Numbered from the stretch's first letter, positions 53,942-62,329 are shown. The stretch is DNA of 64,000 nt from an uncultured Ignavibacteria bacterium (GCA_937974175.1 CALJIG010000075.1:119609-183608), one strand, 5' to 3'. Program-made: numbers and translations. Notes: generated by a model not told the origin, from the letters alone.

Positions 53942-54330
53942 ATTTCCAAAGCATAGGTTGATCTAAATGTTTTTAACTTATAGGGGATTTCCGTTATATC
54001 GGGAGGATTAATGAACTTAAAATCAGTAGATTTAGCTTCAATATTCGGATAACTATTTCTTAAGTCATGAGTATTATTAATTTCACTTATTAAAAAATCA
54101 AATGCTATCTTAAAAGCGGCTCTATACAGATTTTCTCCATCAAACCCTCTATGAAACCAAACAGCTTGTAACGGTCCTGTAATTCCTACGTTTAAAATTG
54201 TTCTTTTAGACGTGGTGTAAGAAATTGTATTAACTACAGTTGTAAACTTAAAAAAATAATCAACCGCGTCCCTTGTAAAAGGCATTTGACCATAATCTAG
54301 ACAATGTATATTATAAGTTATTCTTGACAT
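53938..54330 (-). CDS. hypothetical protein
   Basis: 130 residues; I do not recognise a family. Mixed alpha/beta character, no signal peptide, no clear catalytic motif; several Tyr/Phe/His-rich stretches (CLDYGQMPFTRDAVDYFF, VWFHRGFDGENLY). It lies 18 bp downstream of nuoG on the same strand and overlaps the convergent HEPN-like gene by 4 bp. It could be a partner or antitoxin-like protein of the HEPN gene or simply an orphan; nothing in the sequence decides this. Confidence 0.6.
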   Translation of the reverse strand: MSRITYNIHCLDYGQMPFTRDAVDYFFKFTTVVNTISYTTSKRTILNVGITGPLQAVWFHRGFDGENLYRAAFKIAFDFLISEINNTHDLRNSYPNIEAKSTDFKFINPPDITEIPYKLKTFRSTYALEI

Positions 54331-54348
54331 ATCATTTAAATAATATTT

Positions 54349-55983
54349 TTACGCTGATACAAGCGGTGTTGTACCTACTACCACTCCATCATTTCCCACT
54401 GAATCATAATCGTATCCGTTCATACCTTCGATTGTATTTGCAAGCTCCATAAATACTTCTTCGGAATTTTCAAAAGCAAAGTCAGTTCCGAAAGCTTTAG
54501 CAATCTGTTTAATTACTTTCCACGCCGGGCGTGAATTGAATCTTGCGCCGTGAGTCCATCTGTCATTATGCGCGCCGAATTTATCCAGACGTGACATAGA
54601 GAATTCACCGGGCAGTCTTTCTTTTTCAAGCGAAGCAACTGCAGGTCTTATTCTTTGTACTCTGTTCTGGAAGTTTACAAATGTTCCGTTTATCTCTGCA
54701 TAAGTAGATACAGGCATAACAACTTTTGTATTCGATGAGTCTGATTTGTATGATGCAAGTTCAATTATAGTCTCAATGTTTGAAGCTCCGAGTAATCTTG
54801 ATAAGTCATCATTCATTACAACAACAGCTTTAGCAGACGAGATATCACCTGTGATTGGTTTTATTCCCAGCAGTTTCAATCCGTTTGAGTTCGGAGTCAT
54901 ATCAGACTTCTTCAGCATATCATCACCGAAGTTTTCATTGATGTTCGGAATGTAAAATATATTTTCCGAATCGAATACTTCCTTAGCAAATTTCTTTAAT
55001 GCATAGTTATCTTCAAGTGTAGAGTACGGCGATGCAAGGAACAGTATTTCAGAGTTACTGTATTTTTTCAATTCAGATAAAGAATGTGAAACTGCTTCAT
55101 CCCAATCAACGTCAAGTAACTCATTGTTAGAATCTGTTCTTAGCTTTGGTGAGTTTACTCTTAAATCTTTATTGTTGATATTTTTTATTGTCTCAAGTCT
55201 TCCGTAATCGCATAGCCAGTAATCATTCACTCCGATATTTTCACGCGGCTCTATTCTAAGCACCTCATTATTTCTTACACCCATTCTTGTATTACATCCT
55301 CTTGCGCATCCGGGGCAAACTGTATCAGTGAATGACATATCCCATACCCTTGCTCTGAATCTGAAATCTTTTGAAGTCAATGCACCAACAGGGCAGATTT
55401 CAATCACATTCATTGAATATGGATTATCAAGTTCTTTTCCGGGGAATGTTTCAATCGTAACGTGCTCGCCTCTTTGAACAAAAGTAAGCTGAGGATTTTT
55501 TACAATCTCATCGCAGTATCTTATGCAGCGCGAGCAGGATATACATCTCTCTGCATCGAACATTACATTCGGTCCGAGCGAAACTCTTTTTTCTTTATGA
55601 TTTTTTTCTTCATCATAGCGTGATGTACCTACGGAATATTTGTATGCATAATCCTGCAGTTTACATTCGCCTGCTTCATCGCAAATCGGACAATCGAGCG
55701 GATGGTTTATCAGAAGAAATTCCATCACGGCATTTTGTCCGTGAATAGTTTTTTCCGATTTTGTATGAACGACCATTCCATCAGCGGCAGGGGTAGAGCA
55801 TGCGATTACAAGCTTCGGCATTTTTTCAACTTCTACTAAACATATACGGCAGTTACCTGATACTGAAAGCGCAGGATGCCAGCAGAAATGCGGAATATCA
55901 ATTGCAGCCTGACGCGCAGCTTCTATAATAGTCTGTCCCGGTTTAAACTCTATTTCCTGATTATCAATTGTTAATTTAGGCAT
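54349..55983 (-). CDS. nuoG: NADH-quinone oxidoreductase subunit G
   Basis: 544 residues. N-terminal [2Fe-2S] domain (Cys34, Cys45, Cys48, Cys62), the His-Cys motif in HPLDCPICDEAGECKLQ, a [4Fe-4S] cluster set CISCSRCIRYC...CPVGAL, then the Mo-bis-MGD-like domain starting TVCPGCARGCNTR. The iron-sulfur subunit of complex I that passes electrons from NADH. Shorter than the ~900-residue enterobacterial protein: the molybdopterin-like part is truncated, as in many Bacteroidota. No other nuo gene is adjacent here. Confidence 0.93.
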   Translation of the reverse strand: MPKLTIDNQEIEFKPGQTIIEAARQAAIDIPHFCWHPALSVSGNCRICLVEVEKMPKLVIACSTPAADGMVVHTKSEKTIHGQNAVMEFLLINHPLDCPICDEAGECKLQDYAYKYSVGTSRYDEEKNHKEKRVSLGPNVMFDAERCISCSRCIRYCDEIVKNPQLTFVQRGEHVTIETFPGKELDNPYSMNVIEICPVGALTSKDFRFRARVWDMSFTDTVCPGCARGCNTRMGVRNNEVLRIEPRENIGVNDYWLCDYGRLETIKNINNKDLRVNSPKLRTDSNNELLDVDWDEAVSHSLSELKKYSNSEILFLASPYSTLEDNYALKKFAKEVFDSENIFYIPNINENFGDDMLKKSDMTPNSNGLKLLGIKPITGDISSAKAVVVMNDDLSRLLGASNIETIIELASYKSDSSNTKVVMPVSTYAEINGTFVNFQNRVQRIRPAVASLEKERLPGEFSMSRLDKFGAHNDRWTHGARFNSRPAWKVIKQIAKAFGTDFAFENSEEVFMELANTIEGMNGYDYDSVGNDGVVVGTTPLVSA

Positions 55984-56090
55984 ATTATTTTGAAATGAAG
56001 ATATTTTTTCGAACTTTTAATGCAATTTTTTAGTGATTTCAAGTTAGTATTATTTGATAGGTTTTTCAATTCATTAATTTCCGTTTGAAT

Positions 56091-56390
56091 AGTAACATTA
56101 AAGTAACATTTCATTTTTATTTTCAAATCTTGACGGGTTTTTGACGGATTTTGAAAATTCAGTGTTGTTTTTACAATACTTCACATTTTGAAAATCCGAC
56201 ATTCAAGAGAAATAAATCCGACATGTGCCGGATTCTTCTGCAAAATAAGAAAGCTTATTTTTACACCTTTTGCACAAAGCCAGTTAATATATCTATACTT
56301 TTTTATTAATTCAAGAAACTCCTCCCTATTCCTACATATAGGGAAATATATTTTTATTTTTATCGGATTGAAATATAGGTAAATTCCGCT
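56091..56390 (+). promoter_or_regulatory. leader block B, shared with glgB
   Basis: AGTAACATTAAAGTAACATTT, GACGGGTTTTTGACGGATTTTG (56132-56153), CAGTGTTGTTTTTAC, TTCTGCAAAATAAG and a CCCTAT/ATAGGG hairpin (56324-56343) appear in the same order as at 10921-11228. The hairpin ends 47 bp before the start codon of the 56391 gene. Uninterrupted by the palindromic insert seen in block A. Confidence 0.5.
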
Positions 56391-56762
56391 ATGAATATGA
56401 CAAGAAAAATTTTACTCGTAACGGAAAACAAAGAGATATCCGAATACGTAAGAATATCTGCGCTCACTCTTACAAAGCTGAACGTGCAGGTGGAGTTAAT
56501 AATCTCTGATAACCTTGCAGTTATCGAAAAAAACGCAACTGACCAGAACTTAGATACAATTCTTTTAGATCTGGAATTTACAAAAACAGAGCCGCTTGAG
56601 CTTATCAGAAATGTGAGAAGCAATGAGCTTTCTAAAAAGAAAAAAATTCTTTGTTTCTACAGCGGTGAGATAAACCGCGATGAAGTTTTCAAGGCCGGCT
56701 GCGACAGCATAATGGAAGCTGCCGAATTTAAAAGAGTTGTCTCTAATATTTTGCAATTCTAG
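56391..56762 (+). CDS. degenerate response-regulator receiver (pseudo-receiver)
   Basis: 123 residues with a receiver-like beta-alpha repeat. ILLVTENKE corresponds to the acidic pocket, where the usual Asp pair is largely lost. DTILLDLEF has Asp60 at the phosphorylation position. ILCFYSGE has Ser91 at the Thr/Ser switch. The conserved Lys-Pro near the end is replaced (DSIMEAAEF). Stand-alone, no output domain. It may bind partners without being phosphorylated. Its upstream region resembles that of glgB; 14 bp before a Kelch-like lipoprotein gene. Confidence 0.7.
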   Translation: MNMTRKILLVTENKEISEYVRISALTLTKLNVQVELIISDNLAVIEKNATDQNLDTILLDLEFTKTEPLELIRNVRSNELSKKKKILCFYSGEINRDEVFKAGCDSIMEAAEFKRVVSNILQF

Positions 56763-56776
56763 TTTAATATTAAAAT

Positions 56777-57898
56777 ATGAGAAAATCCGGACTGCTCTAT
56801 CCCTCCCTCTTTCTTATTTTGTTCCTGATAATTATCGGGTGCACTGTTAAAAAATCTTCTACAAAAAATTCCGAAGGAAAACTTATTGAGATTTCTTCAA
56901 TGATTCAAAAGCGCGCTGCGCACACTGCAACACTTTTGAAAGACGGCAGAGTTTTAATTGCAGGAGGCATTGTAGAAGACGGAAGCGGAAATGAACTGCC
57001 TCTTACGAACTCGGAAATTTATAATCCCGAAACAAATCAGTTTAATAAAATCGCCGGACTTGTTGAGCAGCATTGCAATCACTCCGCAACTCTGCTTGAG
57101 AGCGGTGAAGTGTTAATTATCGCCGGATGGAAAACAGGAGCACGTTCAGATGCTATTGAAATTTTTAATCCTGAAACAAATACATTCCGATTAGCAGCCA
57201 AATTAGAAAAACCTCTGCAGGCTCATAATGCCGTTTTACTAAATGACGGAAAAGTTTTGATAGTCGGTGGGAATTTCAGCGAGAGTGATTATGCAATGAA
57301 TGCATATCTGTATGATTATAAAACTAACTCACTTACTAAAACAGGAAAACTGAATTACGGCAGAATGGCTTTTACTGCTACGCTTCTTAAAAACGGAAAT
57401 GTACTGATTGCAGGCGGGAGAAATGAAAACGGAGTATTGAATAAAGCAGAAATTTATAATTCTGCAACAGGGGAGTTTGAGCTGACAGGTGATTTAAAAA
57501 CTAACCGCTACAAACACGGAGCATCTGTTATGGAGAATGGAAATGTAATTCTCATAGGAGGCTCGGATAAAAATGACTGGAATGGAAAGTATAAAAGTGC
57601 TGAAGTTTACGATACTGAAAAAGGCGAGTTTACCGGATTAATCGAAATGAATGCGGAGAGATTTAAACTTCAGGAAGGAGTTGTTATGCTGGCTGACGGA
57701 AATATTTTAGCTGGCGGCGGAAATAAAGTTGTAGAAATTTTTAATCCCGCTATAAATAAATTTATTCCGGCAGGAGAAATTGATGACGTTAATTATTACA
57801 CATGCTTAACCTTGCTTAGAAACGGAAATGTTTTAATCACAGGCGGATACAATAATAAAATTGTTACGACTGATAAAGCATATATATTCAAAATGTAA
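56777..57898 (+). CDS. Kelch-repeat lipoprotein
   Basis: 373 residues. Signal peptide with lipobox IIIGC (Cys about 22), then about six Kelch-like blades. Blade signature: an A-T-L-L-x-[DNS]-G-x-V-L-I-A-G-G core (e.g. TATLLKDGRVLIAGG), followed by AEIYNPETN or similar. Predicted propeller lipoprotein at the outer membrane or cell surface. Ligand unknown. No T9SS domain, unlike the other propeller proteins here. Confidence 0.85.
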   Translation: MRKSGLLYPSLFLILFLIIIGCTVKKSSTKNSEGKLIEISSMIQKRAAHTATLLKDGRVLIAGGIVEDGSGNELPLTNSEIYNPETNQFNKIAGLVEQHCNHSATLLESGEVLIIAGWKTGARSDAIEIFNPETNTFRLAAKLEKPLQAHNAVLLNDGKVLIVGGNFSESDYAMNAYLYDYKTNSLTKTGKLNYGRMAFTATLLKNGNVLIAGGRNENGVLNKAEIYNSATGEFELTGDLKTNRYKHGASVMENGNVILIGGSDKNDWNGKYKSAEVYDTEKGEFTGLIEMNAERFKLQEGVVMLADGNILAGGGNKVVEIFNPAINKFIPAGEIDDVNYYTCLTLLRNGNVLITGGYNNKIVTTDKAYIFKM

Positions 57899-57920
57899 AT
57901 TTTAAAATAATAAAAAAATC

Positions 57921-58217
57921 ATGCCTCATTTTTTATATTTGATAAGACCGGTAAATGACTGGAGTACAGGGAATTTCACTGAAGAAGAAGGAAGACTTAT
58001 GGGAGAGCACTTTGCTTATTTAAAACAAAAGTTTGACGAAGGAAAAGTTATGATGGTCGGTCCCTGCGTTGATACAACCATGGGAATAGGGATTCTGGAG
58101 ACTGATACGCGTGAAGAAGCTGAGGAAATCGGGAACAATGACCCGGCAGTAAAAGCAGGAATTGTTACTCTTGAAATAAAAGATTACAGAGTTTCATTGT
58201 GGCGAAATATGAAATAA
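57921..58217 (+). CDS. YciI-family protein
   Basis: 98 residues, ferredoxin-like fold of the YciI/YCII group. LYLIRPVNDW, EEGRLMGEHFAYLKQKFDEGKVMMVGP (conserved His), TMGIGILETDTREEAEEI and the DPAVKAG motif are typical. Function usually unknown; some act as small hydrolases or dehydrochlorinases. The end of the gene overlaps the next gene by 19 bp. Confidence 0.9.
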   Translation: MPHFLYLIRPVNDWSTGNFTEEEGRLMGEHFAYLKQKFDEGKVMMVGPCVDTTMGIGILETDTREEAEEIGNNDPAVKAGIVTLEIKDYRVSLWRNMK

Positions 58218-58498
58218 AAAATAAAAGAACGTGTAAGAACGGACACAGTTATTATAAAAGCAGTGACTGCCCCGTATGCCCTGTATGTGAAAAAGAAAAA
58301 AAGCCTAAGGAAGGATTTTTATCTTCGTTAAGCGCGCCTGCAAGACGGGCGATGGAAGCGGAAAAAATTACAACTCTGAAAAAAATATCGAAGTATTCTA
58401 AGAAGGAATTATTAAAACTGCACGGTGTAGGACCAATTACAATCCCTGTACTTGAAAAAGCTCTTAAAGATGCGAACTTATCTTTTGCTGATAAATAG
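58199..58498 (+). CDS. zinc-knuckle plus helix-hairpin-helix (alpha-CTD-like) protein
   Basis: 99 residues starting at GTG 58199 inside the YciI gene (19-bp overlap, different frame), implying coupled translation. N-terminal CKNGHSYYKSSDCPVCPVCE is a probable zinc knuckle. The C-terminal part (SAPARRAMEAEKITTLKKIS, LLKLHGVGPITIPVLEKAL) is a helix-hairpin-helix like the C-terminal domain of RNA polymerase alpha. Probably binds DNA or a nucleic-acid complex. Role unknown. Confidence 0.75.
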   Translation: MAKYEIKNKRTCKNGHSYYKSSDCPVCPVCEKEKKPKEGFLSSLSAPARRAMEAEKITTLKKISKYSKKELLKLHGVGPITIPVLEKALKDANLSFADK

Positions 58499-58514
58499 AA
58501 TTTCTATTGTTGAA

Positions 58515-59132
58515 TCATCTTATAACTATTGTATCTCCGTCGCTCAGTGTTTTGTAAGGAATTTTTTCCTTAATAAAATACTCTACTAATTCATCTATTA
58601 GTTCAGATTCAGGATGATTTGATTTATAATGCGGCGCAATAGAGTATGGCAGAATTCCGAGTCCGTCCCAAACCAGTTCCGCGTTAAATATTTCCTTTAC
58701 ATATTTTATATCATCTACAATTTCAATTCCTTTAAGAGTTTCACAAAGCACAACTATACCTGCGCTGTAGCCTGCATAAACAATTTTATCTTCCTGCAAT
58801 AAATTTTTTATTATAGTGTCAAAGCCGCTTTCACGCATGGCGTGGCGCAGAAGAAAAGAATTGCCGCCGGGAATCCAAACTGCATCAAATTGTTCAAGCT
58901 CTTTTTCTAAATCAAGTGGCCTTCCAAAATAATTTCTTAAATCAAGTTCTGCCGCAGTGATACCGATTTTTTTTAATTCATTAGTCTGTTCAATCTTTCC
59001 TGACTCCCTGTCTTCAATTAAAAAATAATCACGCGCATTTAGAATAAGAGCTGCGCGTTTATTCCCGGTAATCATCGAAGTTAAAACTTCAGGATTACTT
59101 CCGAGCCGGTATGATGAAAGATAAAGTCTCAT
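58515..59132 (-). CDS. peptidase E-like S51 serine peptidase
   Basis: 205 residues, usual size of the S51 family (PepE, cyanophycinase group). VWIPGGNSFLL, the nucleophile elbow AGYSAGIVVLC (Ser123) and PHYKSNHPESE (His168) mark the class. PepE cleaves Asp-X dipeptides; related members hydrolyse cyanophycin-type dipeptides or are unassigned. Convergent with the preceding gene, 17 bp apart. Confidence 0.88.
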   Translation of the reverse strand: MRLYLSSYRLGSNPEVLTSMITGNKRAALILNARDYFLIEDRESGKIEQTNELKKIGITAAELDLRNYFGRPLDLEKELEQFDAVWIPGGNSFLLRHAMRESGFDTIIKNLLQEDKIVYAGYSAGIVVLCETLKGIEIVDDIKYVKEIFNAELVWDGLGILPYSIAPHYKSNHPESELIDELVEYFIKEKIPYKTLSDGDTIVIR

Positions 59133-59290
59133 AGTGTTTTAAATGCTGACATTTTATATAAATAAAGAGTGTTGCGTATGAAAGAATTTAAGAGTTATTT
59201 TAATTGAAACGGAATGTAAAATACAATCGATGATATAAAATACTATTCGTCTTTCTTAGCATAACTACACTTTGCATGTGTCTCTCTTTA

Positions 59291-60880
59291 TTATTTTAAT
59301 AACATCATTTTTTTTGTTTCGTTAAAACTCTCTGTTTGTAATCTGTAAAAATATGTGCCGGATGGAAGATTTTTAGCATTAAAATTAACTGTGTAATTTC
59401 CTGCGTTTTTATTTTCGTTAATCAACCATGCCACTTCCTCTCCAATTAAATTGTAAATTTTTAATGAAACAAATCCCGCAGTTGGAAGCTGAAAACTAAT
59501 GACGGTATTCGGATTAAACGGATTCGGATAATTCTGTTGAAGCGCAAAGTTATCTAGAGCTGAAGTATTTTCATTTACTGAAACAACAGCCTGCCTTTCT
59601 TTGTAATACTGAGTATTAGGCGATGAGTTGTTTAACTGCGGTGAGCGGTATGTTGCCCGGAGAATTCCATCTGTACCGACTGCAAAATTGTGATAGCCTA
59701 TTTCAAGAGAATCCTTATCAGTAACAAATTCGTTAACAGGTGAGATGTAAGTACCTCCATTTAGAATATAGACAGCGGCGATATCTGCCTGAGGAATACC
59801 TGTAGTGAAATTAAAATCTCTCTCATCTTTATAAGTTGCCCAAAAAATATTGTTTGTATAATCGTAAGCTGTTTTAGTCAGATGTGCCCGTATATTTACC
59901 GGTGATAGCTGCCTGAAACCTGTGGGGTTCCAGGTCACTCCGTTATTAGTTGAATAGCCATACATAACTTTTGCGCATAATGCATTCACACAGCCCGCAG
60001 TATAATATTCATGATATACAATATGCATCACATGGTTTTTATCGATAACTAAATTTGGGTCTGATTGTATTCCAACTCCGCCCGATACCGGTGACTGAAC
60101 ACCCCAACTTTGCCCGCCGTTTGTAGTAACCGACATTGCTATATCCCATTGCTGGGCTGAGCTAATACTATCACGCCAGGCTATTGCAAGCGTATCAGAG
60201 TTTGTACCAATGAAATCGCCCATAGGAAAAGCGGAGTGTTTCCCATCAGCATTACTAAGTTGAGTTTGTGGTAGAAATGACACTCCTCCATTTGTTGAAC
60301 GAGCATACATTACTTCGGCTGTTAGTGTGGATTCTACTTTACCATCCACCCACATAATATGAATTCTATTTTTCCTATCTACAGTAATCATCTGATAGGT
60401 AAGCTGCCTGTCTACCCTCTGATTTACTCTGACAGTATCACTCCACGTCTGAGTAGAGTAATTCCATTTCGCATAATATATACCTGCCGGAGAAAGTGAT
60501 GTCCAGGAAATATGAATGTTTCCTTCTTTATCAACTGCTGCACCGATGCTTCCTGCATTTGCAATTGTTTTTGCTACCGGAGGAACTAAAACAGGCGCAG
60601 GTGCATTCCAGCTGACACCATGGTTAGACGTGCCGGCATAGTAGCTTTTTAAGGTCCCATTCGGGAAAGGAAATTGTTCGGTATAAAAGTTAACACATGT
60701 ACCGTTTGGTAGAACTACGAGATTATTAGGTACTCCTCCTCCCGCTGACGCGCCCGGATTTACTTTTGGAATAGAATATTCACTGCCCCAATGAGTGTCA
60801 ATGCCATGCTGTGGAAAAATATTTGTGCAGATAAAAATGTTAACAGAAAAAAATAGGGAGAAAAAATGTATTTTTTTCAT
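59291..60880 (-). CDS. T9SS-sorted sialidase-fold protein
   Basis: 529 residues. Signal peptide (about 1-24), then a sialidase/BNR-type propeller: Asp-box-like units SNHGVSW, STNGGVSF, TTNGGQSW, STNNGVTW recur. The C-terminal ~85 residues are a type IX sorting domain: NYPNPFNPNTVISFQLP, IYNLIGEEVAWL and SGTYFYRLQ. Real sialidase activity is uncertain, since the Asp boxes alone are structural. Predicted extracellular, minus strand, isolated. Confidence 0.83.
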   Translation of the reverse strand: MKKIHFFSLFFSVNIFICTNIFPQHGIDTHWGSEYSIPKVNPGASAGGGVPNNLVVLPNGTCVNFYTEQFPFPNGTLKSYYAGTSNHGVSWNAPAPVLVPPVAKTIANAGSIGAAVDKEGNIHISWTSLSPAGIYYAKWNYSTQTWSDTVRVNQRVDRQLTYQMITVDRKNRIHIMWVDGKVESTLTAEVMYARSTNGGVSFLPQTQLSNADGKHSAFPMGDFIGTNSDTLAIAWRDSISSAQQWDIAMSVTTNGGQSWGVQSPVSGGVGIQSDPNLVIDKNHVMHIVYHEYYTAGCVNALCAKVMYGYSTNNGVTWNPTGFRQLSPVNIRAHLTKTAYDYTNNIFWATYKDERDFNFTTGIPQADIAAVYILNGGTYISPVNEFVTDKDSLEIGYHNFAVGTDGILRATYRSPQLNNSSPNTQYYKERQAVVSVNENTSALDNFALQQNYPNPFNPNTVISFQLPTAGFVSLKIYNLIGEEVAWLINENKNAGNYTVNFNAKNLPSGTYFYRLQTESFNETKKMMLLK

Positions 60881-61186
60881 AGAGGGCTAATTTAATATTA
60901 GGTTTGACTGATTACTTTCAAATGGGTTTAATCAATCCAAAAAAAATCTTGAAATTTTTTAGTAAAGGCAGAATAATAGTAAATTTTGAATACTTTGAAA
61001 TATTTGCTTAGTTTGGTTAATTCGGCTTCTATATAGTAATTATAAAAGGAAAAACTGATAAACCAAAAGTTGGAAGTTTATAATCGAGTCAGAAAGGGAT
61101 TTGATAGTACTTACTTTCAGATTGCAGAGCTATAGAACCGTCTAAGCTTTTGAATATTAAAATTTTATAACAAAGGAGCAAGGAAG
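60881..61186. other. intergenic, no gene recognised
   Basis: 306 bp, AT-rich, between the T9SS gene and the tRNA-fragment array. I see no supported ORF or repeat here. Confidence 0.5.
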
Positions 61187-61273
61187 ATGAAAAGAAACAA
61201 AATTATTATCTTCCAAAATTATACTAAGCGCCTTTACTGGCAATCCCGCTTTAGCGGGACGCGTCTAATCTAA
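61187..61273 (+). pseudogene. short ORF truncated by the repeat array
   Basis: 28 codons from ATG with a good AAAGGAG ribosome-binding site 8 bp upstream. The first ~13 codons (MKRNKIIIFQNYT) look like a gene start; the rest is translated from the array and stops at 61273. Likely a 5' remnant of a gene displaced by the array, or a leader peptide; uncertain. Confidence 0.3.
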
Positions 61274-61382
61274 AAAAGAAAAGCTTACAGCCTTGAGGGT
61301 TTCCTCGTGCCCGGGATCGGAATCGAACCGATAGCCATTTACAGGCAATCCCGCTTAAGCGGGACGTGTCTAATCTAAAAAT

Positions 61383-61420
61383 AAGAAACCCTTAAAATCT
61401 TGTGACTTTAAGGGTTTCTT
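61383..61420. terminator. terminator hairpin within the array (one per unit)
   Basis: Perfect 14-bp stem AAGAAACCCTTAAA/TTTAAGGGTTTCTT with a 10-nt loop. On the minus strand it follows the tRNA fragment and is followed by ATTTTTAG. An identical copy is at 61498-61535 and a near copy at 61613-61650. Confidence 0.75.
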
Positions 61421-61651
61421 CGTGCCCAGGATCGGAATCGAACCGATAGCCCTTTACAGGCAATCCCGCTTAAGCGGGACGCGTCTAATCTAAAAATAAG
61501 AAACCCTTAAAATCTTGTGACTTTAAGGGTTTCTTCGTGCCCAGGATCGGAATCGAACCGATAGCCCTTTACAGGCAATCCCGCTTAAGCGGGACGCGTC
61601 TAATCTAAAAATAAAAAACCCTTAAAATCTTGTAACTTTAAGGGTTTCCTT

Positions 61652-61706
61652 GTGCCCGGGATCGGAATCGAACCGATACTGCCTTTACAGGCAACAGGAT
61701 TTTAAG
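61652..61706 (-). pseudogene. tRNA-Leu(UAA) 3' half, probable attachment site
   Basis: On the minus strand CTTAAAA (anticodon loop, anticodon UAA), TCCTG, a long class II variable arm, the T arm, and CCCGGGCAC are normal tRNA-Leu 3' sequence. The 5 nt before the loop (TAATT) cannot pair with TCCTG and no D arm precedes, so the 5' half is replaced by unrelated sequence. This is the expected look of an integrase attachment-site end crossing over in the anticodon loop. Confidence 0.65.
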
Positions 61707-61883
61707 AATTAGTTTATCTACGTTATTCCTATACCATTAGTCAATTTAATTGGAAGTGTTCAACACTTTGTTCAACAAATATATTTCTTCTAGAATTTGA
61801 TTTGGTTTAAATAATTAAAGTGAATTATAATTTATATTGCTTGAACTAAATTTCTTAAATTACTTTTTAAGATTCAATAGAAA

Positions 61884-61893
61884 GTGGTATAAT
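61884..61893 (+). promoter_or_regulatory. extended -10 promoter motif 1
   Basis: GTGGTATAAT: TGn-TATAAT. Same decamer at 62833-62842, and CTGGTATAAT at 63049-63058. The intergenic stretch 61741-62203 otherwise shows only a TGTTCAACA direct repeat near 61757. Confidence 0.4.
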
Positions 61894-62203
61894 AAATTGG
61901 GGAAGCATACATTATAAAGAGATAACGACTTACTAATGGAGATACGTATAAGTAAATATATATAGAGTATGGATAGTTTATATATATTAGATAGTTTTTA
62001 TCGTCTACAAGCATTACAATAAGATGTAACAATATATTGAAAGAATGTTCATTTTAATATGTCGTATATTTAATAAATTTTTTTAGTATTTTTTCAGAAA
62101 CAAAATTTATTTTATAGGTTAAGTAATAAATCAAATATAAAATTTTACGTAGCTAAAACTATGTTCTTCCGCAAAAACTGGTAGATGTAAAATAAGCAGG
62201 AGC

Positions 62204-62260
62204 ATGGTAAAAACAGCTGCGTCCATTAAGGACGCACTTTTTTACTATTCTTGCTTATAG
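62204..62260 (+). CDS. leader peptide of an attenuator
   Basis: 18-codon ORF (MVKTAASIKDALFYYSCL) with an AGCAGGAG ribosome-binding site 5-9 bp upstream. The terminator hairpin at 62218-62243 lies entirely within it, the arrangement of transcription-attenuation leaders, where ribosome position decides termination. Confidence 0.45.
   Translation: MVKTAASIKDALFYYSCL
62218..62243 (+). terminator. attenuator terminator
   Basis: TGCGTCC/GGACGCA stem, 5-nt loop, then CTTTTTT. A second TGCGTCC followed by TTTTT at 62296-62307 could pair instead with GGACGCA (62230-62236), giving an alternative structure. Confidence 0.65.
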
Positions 62261-62329
62261 GTATACCAGTACCTTGCGGAGGGATGTATTAAGGTTGCGT
62301 CCTTTTTGCTAAATAAACACAAATCACTA

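Larger units (their letters stand above)
61230..61706 (-). repeat. 115-bp tandem array of tRNA-Leu 3' fragments plus terminators
   Basis: Units start at 61307, 61422 and 61537 (exact 115-bp period), with a truncated unit from about 61230 and a divergent last unit at 61652. On the minus strand each unit reads TAGACGCG, TCCCGCTTAAGCGGGA (anticodon-stem-like), a GCCTGTAAAGGC variable arm, the T arm ATCGGTTCGATTCCGAT, CCTGGGCAC (acceptor 3' strand), then a terminator hairpin. The 5' acceptor strand and most of the D arm are missing, so none is a complete tRNA. Confidence 0.8.

Noticed and set aside
59291..60880. True sialidase annotation
   Set aside because: Only Asp-box repeats and the propeller are visible; the catalytic Arg triad could not be located with confidence.
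61307..61706. Functional tRNA-Leu genes
   Set aside because: Each unit lacks the 5' acceptor strand and D-arm 5' part, and the anticodon loop of the repeat units is one base short, so no cloverleaf forms.
61230..61740. CRISPR array
   Set aside because: 115-bp units are repeats over their entire length with no unique spacers and contain tRNA sequence.
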